From contig SVIZ01000005.1 in NCBI GenBank assembly GCA_015069205.1, positions 129,701 through 193,700 on the forward strand: a stretch of 64,000 nt of DNA. Reading direction: 5' to 3'. Positions 45,988 through 55,089 of the stretch are shown piece by piece. The DNA comes from Oscillospiraceae bacterium (GTDB lineage: Bacteria > Bacillota > Clostridia > Saccharofermentanales > Saccharofermentanaceae). The number at the start of each line of letters is the position of its first letter. Position 1 is the first letter of the stretch. The notes below the pieces were generated by a model. That model worked only from the letters and a program-made list of their open reading frames with translations. It was not told the DNA's origin and did not search any database. The position numbers and the translations under genes were made by a program.

Positions 45988-47274
45988 ATGAAGGGTTACC
46001 GCGACATGACAAGAGAAGAACTCTTGGCGCAAAGACAAGAACTTAACGAACGCTATGAGAAGTATAAGGCACTTAATCTCACTCTCGACATGACACGCGG
46101 AAAGCCGTCTCCGCTTCAGCTGGACCTTTCCAACGATATATATGACGTTCTTAACGGCGATTTCAAGACCGCTAAAGGTCAGGATACAAGAAACTACGGT
46201 ATTGCTGAAGGTATCGAAGAGATCAGGGCTGTGTTCGGCGAGATCCTTGGTACCGATAAAGACAATATCTTCATGGGCAATTCTTCATCTCTTAACCAGA
46301 TGTACGATGCGATCATGCGTGCAATGGTATTCGGAGAAGTTGATTCACCTAAGCCCTGGGCTCAGGTAGAAGGCAGAAAGTGGCTTTGCCCGACACCCGG
46401 TTACGACAGACATTTCAGAGTTACAGAGACATTAGGCTTTGAACTCATTCTCGTTCCGATTACTGAAGACGGTCCTGACATGGACATCGTTGAAGAACTT
46501 GTTAAAGATGAGAAGGTAAAGGGTATCTGGTGCGTTCCTTGCTACAGCAATCCTGACGGAATCGTGTATTCCGAAGAGACATGCGACAGACTTGCCAGGA
46601 TGGAGACTGCAGCTTCTGATTTCAGGATCTTCTGGGACAACGCTTATGTGGTTCACCATCTTTCTGAAGACAGAAACGAATGGGGCAAGCTTCCTGACAT
46701 GCTCTCACTTTGTGAGTCTTACGGCCACGCAAACAGAGTTTATGAATTTGCGTCTTCTTCAAAGATCACTTTTGCAGGCGGTGGTATTTCCTGCTTTGCA
46801 TGCAACAAGGACAACATGACATATGCAAAGAAGTATCTCAATACGCAGACGATCTGCACCAACAAGGTAAACCAGCTCGCCCACGCAAGATATCTTCCTA
46901 ATGCTGAGGCTGTATACCAGCACATGATGAAGCATGCCGCTATTCTTCGTCCGAAGTTCGAAGAATGCCAGAAAGTTCTCAATGAAGAGCTCGGCTTTGA
47001 CGATCTCTGGCACTGGACAAACCCCAAGGGCGGTTACTTCGTAAGCTTCTATGCAATGCCTGGAACGGCTACAAAGATCGTTTCCATGTGCAAGGAGGCA
47101 GGCGTTGCTCTTACTCCTGCAGGTGCAAGCTATCCTTACGGCAAGGATCCCCAGGATTCAAACATCAGACTTGCTCCTTCGTTCCCTGTGATCGAAGATA
47201 TTGAGAAAGCCGTCAGAATCCTTACGATCTGTGCTAAAATCACAGCAGTGGATAAATTGTTGGAGGATCTTTAA
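45988..47274 (+). CDS. Aminotransferase, aspartate-aminotransferase subgroup Ic type
   Basis: The 428-residue protein belongs to the Aminotran_MocR-like family (PF12897), some members of which are aspartate aminotransferases. Visible features are LTLDMTRGKPSPLQLDLS, the NSSSLNQMYD segment, the FWDNAYVVHH Asp and Tyr, and the PLP lysine in YEFASSSKITFAGGG. It lies two bases ahead of purB behind AAGGAAGG, so the two probably share a transcript, linking aspartate supply to purine synthesis (inference). Confidence 0.88.
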   Translation: MKGYRDMTREELLAQRQELNERYEKYKALNLTLDMTRGKPSPLQLDLSNDIYDVLNGDFKTAKGQDTRNYGIAEGIEEIRAVFGEILGTDKDNIFMGNSSSLNQMYDAIMRAMVFGEVDSPKPWAQVEGRKWLCPTPGYDRHFRVTETLGFELILVPITEDGPDMDIVEELVKDEKVKGIWCVPCYSNPDGIVYSEETCDRLARMETAASDFRIFWDNAYVVHHLSEDRNEWGKLPDMLSLCESYGHANRVYEFASSSKITFAGGGISCFACNKDNMTYAKKYLNTQTICTNKVNQLAHARYLPNAEAVYQHMMKHAAILRPKFEECQKVLNEELGFDDLWHWTNPKGGYFVSFYAMPGTATKIVSMCKEAGVALTPAGASYPYGKDPQDSNIRLAPSFPVIEDIEKAVRILTICAKITAVDKLLEDL

Positions 47275-47276
47275 TA

Positions 47277-48719
47277 ATGAGCAAAGATACATATGAGAGC
47301 CCGTTAAACTCCCGCTACGCCAGTAAGGAGATGCAGTACATCTTCTCGCCTGACAAGAAGTTCCGTACATGGAGACTTCTTTGGATCGCACTTGCAGAGG
47401 CAGAGAAGGAATTAGGCCTTAATATCACAGATGAGCAGATCGCAGATCTTAAGGCTCACAAGGATGATATCGATTATGAAGATGCAGCTGCGGAAGAGAA
47501 GATCCGCCGTCATGACGTAATGGCTCATGTTCATTCTTATGGTAAGCAGGTCAAAGGTTCCGGTGCTGATGCCATCATCCACCTCGGTGCAACATCCTGC
47601 TACGTTGGCGACAATACTGACATCATCATCATGAGAGAAGCTTTGGAGCTCATTAAGAAGAGACTTGTAGTCGTTATCGCAAAGCTCGCTGATTTTGCTG
47701 ACAAATATAAGGCTATGCCGACATTGGGATTCACACATTTCCAGCCGGCTCAGCTCGTAACAGTAGGTAAGAGGGCAACCCTTTGGCTTCAGGATCTTGT
47801 ATTTGACCTTGAGACTATCGAAAATGCCATCGCTTCATTAAAGCTCCTCGGATGCAAGGGTACAACAGGCACTCAGGCTTCCTTCTACGATCTCTTTGAC
47901 GGTGATCACGCCAAGTGCGTAGAGCTCGACAAGAAGATCTGCCAGAAGATGGGCTTCGAGCAGTCCTACTATGTATCAGGACAGACATATTCAAGAAAAA
48001 TCGACTACACAGTTCTTTCCGCTCTTGCTGCAATCGCTCAGAGCGCTCACAAGTTCTCCAACGATATCAGACTTCTCCAGCACTTGAAGGAGATCGAAGA
48101 GCCTTTTGAGAAGAATCAGATCGGATCTTCTGCCATGGCTTATAAGAGAAACCCGATGAGATCAGAGAGAATCGCATCTCTCTCAAGATATGTGATCGCT
48201 GACGTTCTTAACCCTGCAATGACATCTTCAGAGCAGTGGTTCGAGAGAACATTGGATGACTCTGCAAACAAGAGAATCTCTGTTCCTGAGGCATTCCTTG
48301 CCGTTGATGCCATCCTCGGTATCTATACAAATGTTGTTTCCGGTCTTGTTGTTTATCCCAAGATGATCGAGAAGCACATCCTTGACGAACTCCCGTTCAT
48401 GATGACAGAGAATATCATGATGGAAGTTACAAAGAAGGGCGGCAACCGTCAGGAGCTCCACGAAGAGATCCGCCAGCTCTCAATGAAGGCAGGTTCCGTT
48501 GTAAAGAACGAAGGCAAGCCCAACGATCTTCTTGAGAGGATCGCAGCAGATCCCAAGTTCGGCATGACCATGGATGAACTTATCAAGCTCAGAGATCCCA
48601 AGCTTTATATCGGACGCTGTCCCGAGCAGGTCGATGCATTCCTCACAGAATGTGTCAGACCTTTGATCGAAGCTCATAAGGATGATCTTGCGGTAAGCGA
48701 AGTAGAACTCAAAGTATAA
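47277..48719 (+). CDS. purB: Adenylosuccinate lyase
   Basis: PurB cleaves SAICAR and adenylosuccinate, releasing fumarate, in purine synthesis. The 480-residue protein has the fumarase/ASL fold: HDVMAHVHSYG, TSCYVGDNTDI, TQASFYDLF and the signature SSAMAYKRNPMRSERI. It resembles the long eukaryote-like ADSL more than the B. subtilis form. It follows the aminotransferase by two bases and ends in a terminator. Confidence 0.94.
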   Translation: MSKDTYESPLNSRYASKEMQYIFSPDKKFRTWRLLWIALAEAEKELGLNITDEQIADLKAHKDDIDYEDAAAEEKIRRHDVMAHVHSYGKQVKGSGADAIIHLGATSCYVGDNTDIIIMREALELIKKRLVVVIAKLADFADKYKAMPTLGFTHFQPAQLVTVGKRATLWLQDLVFDLETIENAIASLKLLGCKGTTGTQASFYDLFDGDHAKCVELDKKICQKMGFEQSYYVSGQTYSRKIDYTVLSALAAIAQSAHKFSNDIRLLQHLKEIEEPFEKNQIGSSAMAYKRNPMRSERIASLSRYVIADVLNPAMTSSEQWFERTLDDSANKRISVPEAFLAVDAILGIYTNVVSGLVVYPKMIEKHILDELPFMMTENIMMEVTKKGGNRQELHEEIRQLSMKAGSVVKNEGKPNDLLERIAADPKFGMTMDELIKLRDPKLYIGRCPEQVDAFLTECVRPLIEAHKDDLAVSEVELKV

Positions 48720-48747
48720 CAACCATATATCGAACAGATAATTTATT

Positions 48748-48785
48748 AGGCCTTGTGTCAGTTACAGCTGATGCAAGGCCTTTTT
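48748..48785 (+). terminator. Terminator of purB
   Basis: AGGCCTTG (48748-48755) and CAAGGCCT (48774-48781) form the stem, followed by TTTTT. Confidence 0.9.
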
Positions 48786-48801
48786 GATATGCGATGAATA
48801 T

Positions 48802-48830
48802 TTGATAATAAAATATAATTATCATATAAT
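48802..48830 (+). promoter_or_regulatory. Promoter with paired ATAATTAT sites before the antitoxin gene
   Basis: TTGATA (48802-48807) and TATAAT (48825-48830) are 17 bases apart. Two copies of the palindrome ATAATTAT, three bases apart, overlap the -10 region; this fits autoregulation by a ribbon-helix-helix protein (inference). Confidence 0.5.
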
Positions 48831-48873
48831 TATGAATAAGGAGGCATTCATGACCTTTGAATAGTGGTGAAAT

Positions 48874-49098
48874 ATGAGAGATAACTATGATATAGAAAAA
48901 TTGAACCCGAGAAAGAATCCTTATGCAGAAATGCTTAAGCGACAGGTTACTATTAATCTCAGAACTACTACCGTTGATTACTTCAAAAAACTTGCCGAGG
49001 AGACTTGTATTCCATACCAGAATCTGATAGACATGTATTTGGATGACTGCGTGAAAAAAGGAATCAAGCCGGACATAAACTGGAAGAAGCCGGCATGA
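48874..49098 (+). CDS. CopG/BrnA-like antitoxin, no toxin beside it
   Basis: The 74-residue protein has the ribbon-helix-helix pattern of CopG/BrnA antitoxins: NPYAEMLKRQVTINLRTTTVDYF, then KKLAEETCIPYQNLIDMYLDDCV. It is alone: the BrnT-type toxin usually upstream is absent, and a short ATG frame (MTFE, 48850-48864) with a good AAGGAGG site lies in its place. The true ribosome site for this ATG is weak (GGTG), so coupling to that mini-frame is possible. A terminator follows at 49156. Confidence 0.7.
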   Translation: MRDNYDIEKLNPRKNPYAEMLKRQVTINLRTTTVDYFKKLAEETCIPYQNLIDMYLDDCVKKGIKPDINWKKPA

Positions 49099-49155
49099 GT
49101 GTTCTGATTATGACAGTCTAATCAAATCAATAACGACAAGAATCATTATTTTATT

Positions 49156-49198
49156 AGCGGGATATCCTAAACGAAGAGTTTGGCATATCCCGCTTTTT
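49156..49198 (+). terminator. Terminator after the orphan antitoxin gene
   Basis: AGCGGGATAT and ATATCCCGCT form a ten-pair stem around a loop, followed by TTTTT. Confidence 0.88.
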
Positions 49199-49216
49199 AT
49201 ATTAAAATATAGTTAA

Positions 49217-49552
49217 CTCGAGCATGGTGGCCTCTAAATTGGACCTACATGACGTAATAAGGAGCTTGGGCCTGTCTTTTTGATGTAAAGCCTTGTAAGT
49301 TGGACTATTGAGATCTGACACCTGAGCACCGCCCTGGATTTCCGGGTGTCAATCAGAGTCCACTTTGTTTCGGGGGTTATCGGAAGGTTAGAAGTAATGG
49401 AACTTCTTGTTGAAGAAAACAATTTGAATTCTTTTGACTCGGCTGCCCATATTGTGGCAGGCGTTGTTTTTTTGCTTATTAATAGCAGATCCTGTCGATG
49501 TTGATATTGGCTTTTATCTAACCAACTAATTCAATATGACAGGAGATCAACT
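49217..49552 (+). other. Gene-free stretch upstream of cysS with a long hairpin
   Basis: No convincing coding frame is present. A long imperfect hairpin spans 49297-49365: AAGT and GGACT pair with AGTCC and ACTT (one unpaired T), and inside it TGACACC (49316) pairs with GGTGTCA (to 49351). Further on a weak stem CTGCC/GGCAG at 49443-49460 is followed, six bases later, by seven T. It could be a small RNA or a cysS leader. The T-box signature expected for a cysS leader is absent, and I recognise no Rfam family. Confidence 0.45.
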
Positions 49553-50959
49553 ATGAAACTTTACAATACACTCACAAGAACAAAAGAAGAATTCAAGACA
49601 ATAGAGCCCGGCAAGGTAAAGATGTATGCTTGCGGCCCTACAGTCTATAACTATTTCCATCTCGGCAATGCCAGACCGTTTGTTACTTTTGATACGCTTG
49701 CCAGATATCTTGAGTATTCCGGTTACGATGTAACTTTCGTTCAGAACTTCACGGACATCGACGATAAGATGATCAAGCGTGCCAACGAAGAAGGCATCAC
49801 TGTTGAAGAACTTGCCGACAGATTCATCAAGGAATACTACGTTGATGCTGACGGCCTCAATATCAAGAGACAGACATACCAGCCCAGAGCAACTCATTCC
49901 ATGAAGGCCATTATCGGTCTTATCAAAGCAATGGAAGAGAAGGGCTTCACATACATTATCGAAGGTGACGGCGTTTATTACGACGTAACCAAGAAGGCTG
50001 ATTACGGTAAGCTCTCACACTATAACCTCGATGAGCTCGCAGCAGGCGGCGGTGAGCGTAAGGCTTCTTACGAAGACAAGAAGAATCCCGGTGACTTCGC
50101 AGTCTGGAAGTTCAAGAAGGAAGGCGAGCCTTCATGGGGTTCACCCTGGGGTGAGGGAAGACCCGGCTGGCACATTGAGTGCTCTGCCATGATCAAGCAG
50201 TATCTGGGTGATACCATCGATATCCACGGTGGTGGACAGGATCTTATCTTCCCGCACCATGAGAACGAGATAGCACAGAGTGAAGCTGCAAACGGCTGCA
50301 CATTCTGCAACTACTGGGTTCATAACGCATTCGTCAACATTGACGGCGAGAAGATGAGTAAGTCTTTGGGCAATTTCTTCACGATAAGAGATATTGTTAA
50401 GAAGTATCCGTACAATGTCGTAAGATTCTTTATTCTTATGGGTCATTACAGAAGCCCCATTAATTTCTCTGATGAGCTTCTTGCTGCAGCCCAGACGAGC
50501 CTCGGAAGAATCTCCAACTGCGTAAGAAATGCAGACTTCGTACTTAACAGCGGCAATCTTGCAGGTGAGCCGGAAGCTGATAAGGTTCTTAACGATGCCG
50601 TAGCAGCAGCTACCGACAGTTTTAAGGCTCACATGGATGATGACCTCAACAGTGCTGATGCGATTACTGATATCTTCAACCTTGTCCGCCAGACAAACAC
50701 AAGCGCCCAGGAAGCAAAGGTATCCAGGGAAGCGCTTCAGGCTGCAAGGGATAAGATCGTTGAGCTTACAGGCGTTTTGGGAATCCTTTTAGATCTTGAA
50801 GACGAGATCCCTGAAGAGATCACAGAACTTGCAAATAAGAGAGCAGAAGCAAAGAAGGCCAAGGACTATGCTGAGGCTGACAGGATCAGAGATGAGATCC
50901 AGGCTAAGGGCTACACCGTAAAAGACGTACCCGGCGGCTTTAAGATCGAGAAGGCGTAA
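49553..50959 (+). CDS. cysS: Cysteinyl-tRNA synthetase
   Basis: CysS charges tRNA-Cys. The 468-residue class I enzyme has the HIGH-like motif in CGPTVYNYFHLGN with its zinc cysteine, further zinc residues in the DIHGGGQDLIFPHHENE segment, KMSKSLGN, and the C-terminal DALR-type helical domain. It heads the cysS-mrnC-rlmB group common in Firmicutes. The ribosome site is AGGAG. Confidence 0.96.
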   Translation: MKLYNTLTRTKEEFKTIEPGKVKMYACGPTVYNYFHLGNARPFVTFDTLARYLEYSGYDVTFVQNFTDIDDKMIKRANEEGITVEELADRFIKEYYVDADGLNIKRQTYQPRATHSMKAIIGLIKAMEEKGFTYIIEGDGVYYDVTKKADYGKLSHYNLDELAAGGGERKASYEDKKNPGDFAVWKFKKEGEPSWGSPWGEGRPGWHIECSAMIKQYLGDTIDIHGGGQDLIFPHHENEIAQSEAANGCTFCNYWVHNAFVNIDGEKMSKSLGNFFTIRDIVKKYPYNVVRFFILMGHYRSPINFSDELLAAAQTSLGRISNCVRNADFVLNSGNLAGEPEADKVLNDAVAAATDSFKAHMDDDLNSADAITDIFNLVRQTNTSAQEAKVSREALQAARDKIVELTGVLGILLDLEDEIPEEITELANKRAEAKKAKDYAEADRIRDEIQAKGYTVKDVPGGFKIEKA

Positions 50960-50962
50960 CTG

Positions 50963-51385
50963 ATGATCAAGCCGTTCATTGCACAGGACCTAAGAGAAGT
51001 CTCGCCGTTAGTACTTGCATACATTGGTGATTCGATCTACGAACTCTATGCCAGATGCAAGTCGGCGACTCTCGGTGCCGGCAGCAACAACAAGATGCAT
51101 AACAACACGGTTCGTTATGTATCGGCAGAAGCCCAGGCTGCGAGCATCAGGGTCCTGGCAGATGAACTGACTGAGACAGAAACGGATTACTTCAGACGCG
51201 GCAAGAACTCAAATCCTCATGCCGTATCCAAGAACGCAAACCATGCTGATTACATGTATGCGACAGGATTTGAAGCCCTTATCGGTTATCTTTTCCTTAA
51301 TAACGAGGAACCGAGGATGGAATACCTGATCTATAAGAGCTTTGATATATGTGACGGCGTGATAACCAAGGAAACAGAGACATAA
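50963..51385 (+). CDS. mrnC: Mini-ribonuclease III
   Basis: MrnC is the dsRNA-binding-domain-less RNase III that trims 23S rRNA ends in Firmicutes. The 140-residue protein keeps LAYIGDSIYELY (the acidic RNase III signature), the NKMH segment and NHADYMYATGFEALIGYLFL with its catalytic Glu. It starts three bases after cysS. Confidence 0.93.
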   Translation: MIKPFIAQDLREVSPLVLAYIGDSIYELYARCKSATLGAGSNNKMHNNTVRYVSAEAQAASIRVLADELTETETDYFRRGKNSNPHAVSKNANHADYMYATGFEALIGYLFLNNEEPRMEYLIYKSFDICDGVITKETET

Positions 51386-51387
51386 AA

Positions 51388-52254
51388 ATGGATAAAGGCA
51401 AGAGACGTTTTAACCAGGATAAGAGACAGAGAAGACCTGAAGGTGCAAGGCCCCAGGAAAGACGTCCGCGTCAGGACGATGCTTTCACTAATGAGGGGGC
51501 AACAGATAAGCTCGAAGGCAGAAATGCCGTAACTGAGGCTTTGGCAGCAGGAAGGGACTTCAACAAGATCTGGATCTTAAAACCTGAAGGAGACAAGCCT
51601 TTAGATCACGGTCTTATCAGGATCTTGGATGAAGCAAACAAGCGTGGCATCGTTGTAACAAGAGCTACAAGACAGATCCTCGATAAGATGAGTGCCACTC
51701 ATAACCATCAGGGTGTTATTGCCTCAGTTGCGCCTCATAGTTATGCCGATCTTGATGAGATAATAGCGAAGTGCAGGGAAGAAGGCAGACCGGCCCTTCT
51801 CGTAGCATTGGATGAGATCAAAGATGCCTATAATCTGGGTTCTATCCTGAGGATCTCTGACTGCTGCGGCGTTGACGGCGTCATAATCCCTGAGAGACGT
51901 TCTGTTGCATTGGATTCAATGGTAGCCAAAGCTTCAGCAGGTGCCATCGAATACGTACCCGTTGCAAGGGTAACCAACCTTGCGCAGACACTTACAAGAC
52001 TTAAGGAGAAAGAGAACTTCTGGGTCTGCGGTACCGACATGAATGCCGACTACGAATACCACAATGCTGATTATTCAGGTAATCTCGTAGTGGTTATCGG
52101 CAGTGAAGGTGACGGCATGAGGGACGGCGTCAGAAAATGCTGTGATTTCACGGTATCCATTCCGATGTCTGGTCATGTTAACAGCCTTAATGCCGCTGTT
52201 GCAGCAGGAGTAGTTCTCTTCGAGGCACAGGCAAAGAGGAACAGAGAGGAATAA
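51388..52254 (+). CDS. rlmB: SPOUT 2'-O-methyltransferase RlmB (23S rRNA G2251) / TrmH family
   Basis: The 288-residue protein has a basic disordered N-terminus (about 40 residues rich in Arg, Lys, Gln and Pro), a substrate-binding domain (KLEGRNAVTEAL) and a trefoil-knot SPOUT domain with NLGSILRISDCCG, VIGSEGDGM and IPMSGHVNSLNAAVA. RlmB is the likely identity because of its place after mrnC; another TrmH-family target is possible. It starts two bases after mrnC. Confidence 0.9.
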   Translation: MDKGKRRFNQDKRQRRPEGARPQERRPRQDDAFTNEGATDKLEGRNAVTEALAAGRDFNKIWILKPEGDKPLDHGLIRILDEANKRGIVVTRATRQILDKMSATHNHQGVIASVAPHSYADLDEIIAKCREEGRPALLVALDEIKDAYNLGSILRISDCCGVDGVIIPERRSVALDSMVAKASAGAIEYVPVARVTNLAQTLTRLKEKENFWVCGTDMNADYEYHNADYSGNLVVVIGSEGDGMRDGVRKCCDFTVSIPMSGHVNSLNAAVAAGVVLFEAQAKRNREE

Positions 52255-52256
52255 CA

Positions 52257-53552
52257 GTGCACAAGGAAGATAACAGCAGAAAGACATTTAAAGGAGCTCT
52301 TACAAGGGCACTTGCTGTTATCATGTGTATTTCCGTAGTATTCGGAGTTTTGGGACTTACCGGATGTAACTTAATAGATAATCTTACCCACGGCGTTACA
52401 CAGAAGCCCTTATCTGAAGCCGAACTTGCAAGGCTTGTAACTAATGCGGTTATAAGTGATGCCAACGTTGCAGAATGCTATGCCAAGTTTCCAAAGAACC
52501 AGCTTGACGGTCTTTCTTATTCAATGTTCTCAGAATACTGTTCTATTTTAAGAAAGAACTCATCAGAACACGGCACTCCTGATTCTTTCAGAATATTGAA
52601 TGAAGAGGATAAGCAGTCATATTTTGCATCAATAGACAGCGGCGATATGGAAGGTTTTGAGTCCGTCTACACATACGGAGATATGGACGTAGTCGAGCTC
52701 TGTTATTCAAAAGATAAGGCTCCGAGCGCTTCTCCTGTTAGGTTTTTGCTCTCTAAGAATGACAGTGTTTATTCACTCCCGGGCCAATATATAGTTGATT
52801 CGATGCTTGCTTATTCTTATATTAATCACTACTTTGAGATGATCGATGACGATAATGTCGACGGTCTTGAAGCTGTAATCAAGTCAACTTATAATTCGGA
52901 TATCTATCTTAATTCCGTTATCCATGCGAAGGCTGAGTATATAGCAGACTATTACAGGCTCAAGGTTAAGACGGCCACATCTGATTATGAGATCAAGCTT
53001 TTCTCACCGACGCATATTACTTATGTCATTCCTGAAGTATTTTCTTCCGATGGTACCAAGATCGTATCAAAGACAGTCGAACTGAGGCTTAAGTCAGACG
53101 GTAAATTCCTTGTGGAAGATGATATCCCGGCATCAATAAAAGAACTCCGTTTCTCAAGAGAGGGTTCAGCAAGTCTCAGAATGGGTTCGACTTATACATC
53201 AAGTGAGATCCGTTATCTTTTGGGAGACCCCATTGTGTCAACACATACGGAAGATCAGGTTATCCTTGCTTATTCAGGCATGACCATCCGCCTTGATGCC
53301 GAGTTTGAAGACGGGCAGTGGACATCAGGAAGACTTTCTTCAGTAGTATTCAGGAAACAATCTGTCTTCTCTTTATCCGAGGACCTTTATATCGGAATGA
53401 ACATTTCAGAGCTTCTTCTTGTATATCCGATGTTCGATGAATGCGGATATACGGGTTCATTTAAAAATGGTGACGGTGAATTCACGCTGTCTTTTGAGTT
53501 TGATGAGTACGGCAACGTTTCCACCATCAAGCTTGGTGAATATGTAAGTTAA
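52257..53552 (+). CDS. Lipoprotein of unknown function
   Basis: The 431-residue predicted lipoprotein begins with a basic segment, a hydrophobic helix and lipobox LTGC at about residue 37. The rest is a secreted domain with no motif I recognise. The last 130 residues (about residue 295 on) repeat the pattern of short beta strands with G/D turns, including SLRMGSTYTSSEIRYLLGDP and LYIGMNISELLLVYP. Such paired segments occur in secreted proteins of unknown function. The start is GTG at 52257 with AGAGG upstream. The 3' end overlaps the phosphatase gene on the other strand by four bases. Confidence 0.7.
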   Translation: MHKEDNSRKTFKGALTRALAVIMCISVVFGVLGLTGCNLIDNLTHGVTQKPLSEAELARLVTNAVISDANVAECYAKFPKNQLDGLSYSMFSEYCSILRKNSSEHGTPDSFRILNEEDKQSYFASIDSGDMEGFESVYTYGDMDVVELCYSKDKAPSASPVRFLLSKNDSVYSLPGQYIVDSMLAYSYINHYFEMIDDDNVDGLEAVIKSTYNSDIYLNSVIHAKAEYIADYYRLKVKTATSDYEIKLFSPTHITYVIPEVFSSDGTKIVSKTVELRLKSDGKFLVEDDIPASIKELRFSREGSASLRMGSTYTSSEIRYLLGDPIVSTHTEDQVILAYSGMTIRLDAEFEDGQWTSGRLSSVVFRKQSVFSLSEDLYIGMNISELLLVYPMFDECGYTGSFKNGDGEFTLSFEFDEYGNVSTIKLGEYVS

Positions 53553-54292
53553 TCTGCGATTATCTTTGTCTTAAGAGCAGCTATTTCAGATTCTGTAAGA
53601 CCATTGGCTATAAGGAGGTTTGCTGCATCTCCATTCCATTTGCTGTCTATATAATCGAGGAAAGTCTCCATATTATGTGCATCCGATTTAAGAATGTGCT
53701 TCATGTTGTCGGGAAGCTTTGCTATGGACGGAGCAAGGAAATCTTTCAGATATTCATATGAGATGGAGTAATTTTTGACGATGTTTTCTCTTGATGCGCC
53801 TGCAAGAAGATAGAGGATTGCCGCTACAACGCCTGTTCTGTCCTTGCCGTGTGCACAGTGGAAAAGGGTAAGACCTGAACAGTTAAGCAAAATGCGCATT
53901 ATCTCTGCCAGACGGTCGCCCATTTCTTCGGCAATGATCACATAGTAATCACCCAAAGTGTGGTTGATTATGAACTCCATAGTCTTGTCGTCATCACCAT
54001 TGGGGTCGCCGTTAAATAAGGGAATGTTATAAAACTCCACATCTTGATCTTCAGCAAAAGGGTTGCCGGTACCTTTAAGTTCATCGGTGGCGCGAAGGTC
54101 GATTACCGACTTAACACCGTAAGCCTTAACTGCATCGATCTGGTCAGGCTTAAGCCATTCGGGAGAACCGGAACGCAGGAATAACCCTGATCTGAAAGTC
54201 TTTCCGCCGGCCAAAGGCATACCGCCCAACTCTCTGCAATTTATAAGTGCAAGGTCTTTTACCAGCTGTGAATCAGGATTATAAGTTCCCAT
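53549..54292 (-). CDS. Tyrosine-specific protein phosphatase (PTP-type)
   Basis: The 247-residue protein has the PTP signature loop HCAHGKDRTG (C then R six residues on) with an upstream Asp-rich segment, as in the DUF/TpbA-like tyrosine phosphatases. The ELGGMPLAGGKTFRSG start matches the family of Firmicute phosphatases seen with PTP-Y42. It probably acts on phosphotyrosine or phosphoinositide. It is convergent with the lipoprotein gene. Confidence 0.85.
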   Translation of the reverse strand: MGTYNPDSQLVKDLALINCRELGGMPLAGGKTFRSGLFLRSGSPEWLKPDQIDAVKAYGVKSVIDLRATDELKGTGNPFAEDQDVEFYNIPLFNGDPNGDDDKTMEFIINHTLGDYYVIIAEEMGDRLAEIMRILLNCSGLTLFHCAHGKDRTGVVAAILYLLAGASRENIVKNYSISYEYLKDFLAPSIAKLPDNMKHILKSDAHNMETFLDYIDSKWNGDAANLLIANGLTESEIAALKTKIIAD

Positions 54293-54340
54293 AATTAATC
54301 TCCCATTTATACGATAGGAGTTATTCTAACGAAATCGTGA

Positions 54341-54369
54341 TTGACATTCAAGGCGTCAAGTAATAAACT
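54341..54369 (+). promoter_or_regulatory. Promoter of tRNA-Arg
   Basis: TTGACA (54341-54346) and TAAACT (54364-54369) are 17 bases apart, about 32 bases before the tRNA. Confidence 0.65.
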
Positions 54370-54401
54370 TATTAGGCTATTGGGAAACCAATGCTTTATA
54401 C

Positions 54402-54478
<77 letters not shown>

Positions 54479-54533
54479 TACACAAAGCTGTTGCGTTAGC
54501 GGCAGCTTTTTTAATATCTGCAGGAGGTAATAC

Positions 54534-55064
54534 ATGTATAAGGTACTCGTTGTGGTTGACATGCAGAAAGACTTCATTGATGGTGCTCTCGGTTTTGATG
54601 GAGCAGAGAAGATCATTCCCGGTATTGCTGCCAAGATAAAAGAATTCGAAGAAGCAGGCGATAAGATTGTTTATACGCTCGATACCCACTTTGAGAACTA
54701 CATGCAGACCCAGGAAGGAAAGAACCTTCCGGTACCTCATTGTATTAAGGGTTCAGAAGGTCACGGCCTTTGTGATGAATTAAAACCCTTGCTTGAAGGC
54801 AAGAAGTGCTTCGAAAAGCTCACGTTCGGAAGTATCGAGCTTGCAGAATACTTAAAAGAGAATGCTGAAGATATCAGCAGCATCGAAGTCTGCGGCCTTG
54901 TCTCAAACATCTGCGTAGTGTCAAATGCCGTAATCGCAAAGGCTGCAGCGCCTGAGGCTGAGGTTATCGTGGATTCAAAGCTTACTGCTTCATTCGACCC
55001 CAAGCTTCACCAGGCAACACTTGATGTTTTAAAGGGAATACAAGTTACTGTTAGTGTTAGATAG
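54534..55064 (+). CDS. Isochorismatase-family cysteine hydrolase
   Basis: The 176-residue cytosolic hydrolase has VLVVVDMQKDFIDG (catalytic Asp), a Lys in the CIKGSEG segment and the nucleophile Cys in GLVSNICVVSNAV. Nicotinamidase and related amidases share these residues. The metal-site histidine of PncA-type enzymes (DTHFEN) is present, so a nicotinamidase is possible. The ribosome site is GGAGG; it sits just after tRNA-Arg. Confidence 0.85.
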   Translation: MYKVLVVVDMQKDFIDGALGFDGAEKIIPGIAAKIKEFEEAGDKIVYTLDTHFENYMQTQEGKNLPVPHCIKGSEGHGLCDELKPLLEGKKCFEKLTFGSIELAEYLKENAEDISSIEVCGLVSNICVVSNAVIAKAAAPEAEVIVDSKLTASFDPKLHQATLDVLKGIQVTVSVR

Positions 55065-55089
55065 TAATTAACTAAGAAATCACGCTTTG

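Noticed and set aside
49217..49440. IS3/IS150-type insertion sequence remnant
   Set aside because: TTGGACT-like words recur (also near 36540), but no transposase frame or terminal inverted repeat could be shown.
49217..49552. T-box leader for cysS
   Set aside because: The GGGTGGNACCGCG signature and stem I elements are missing.
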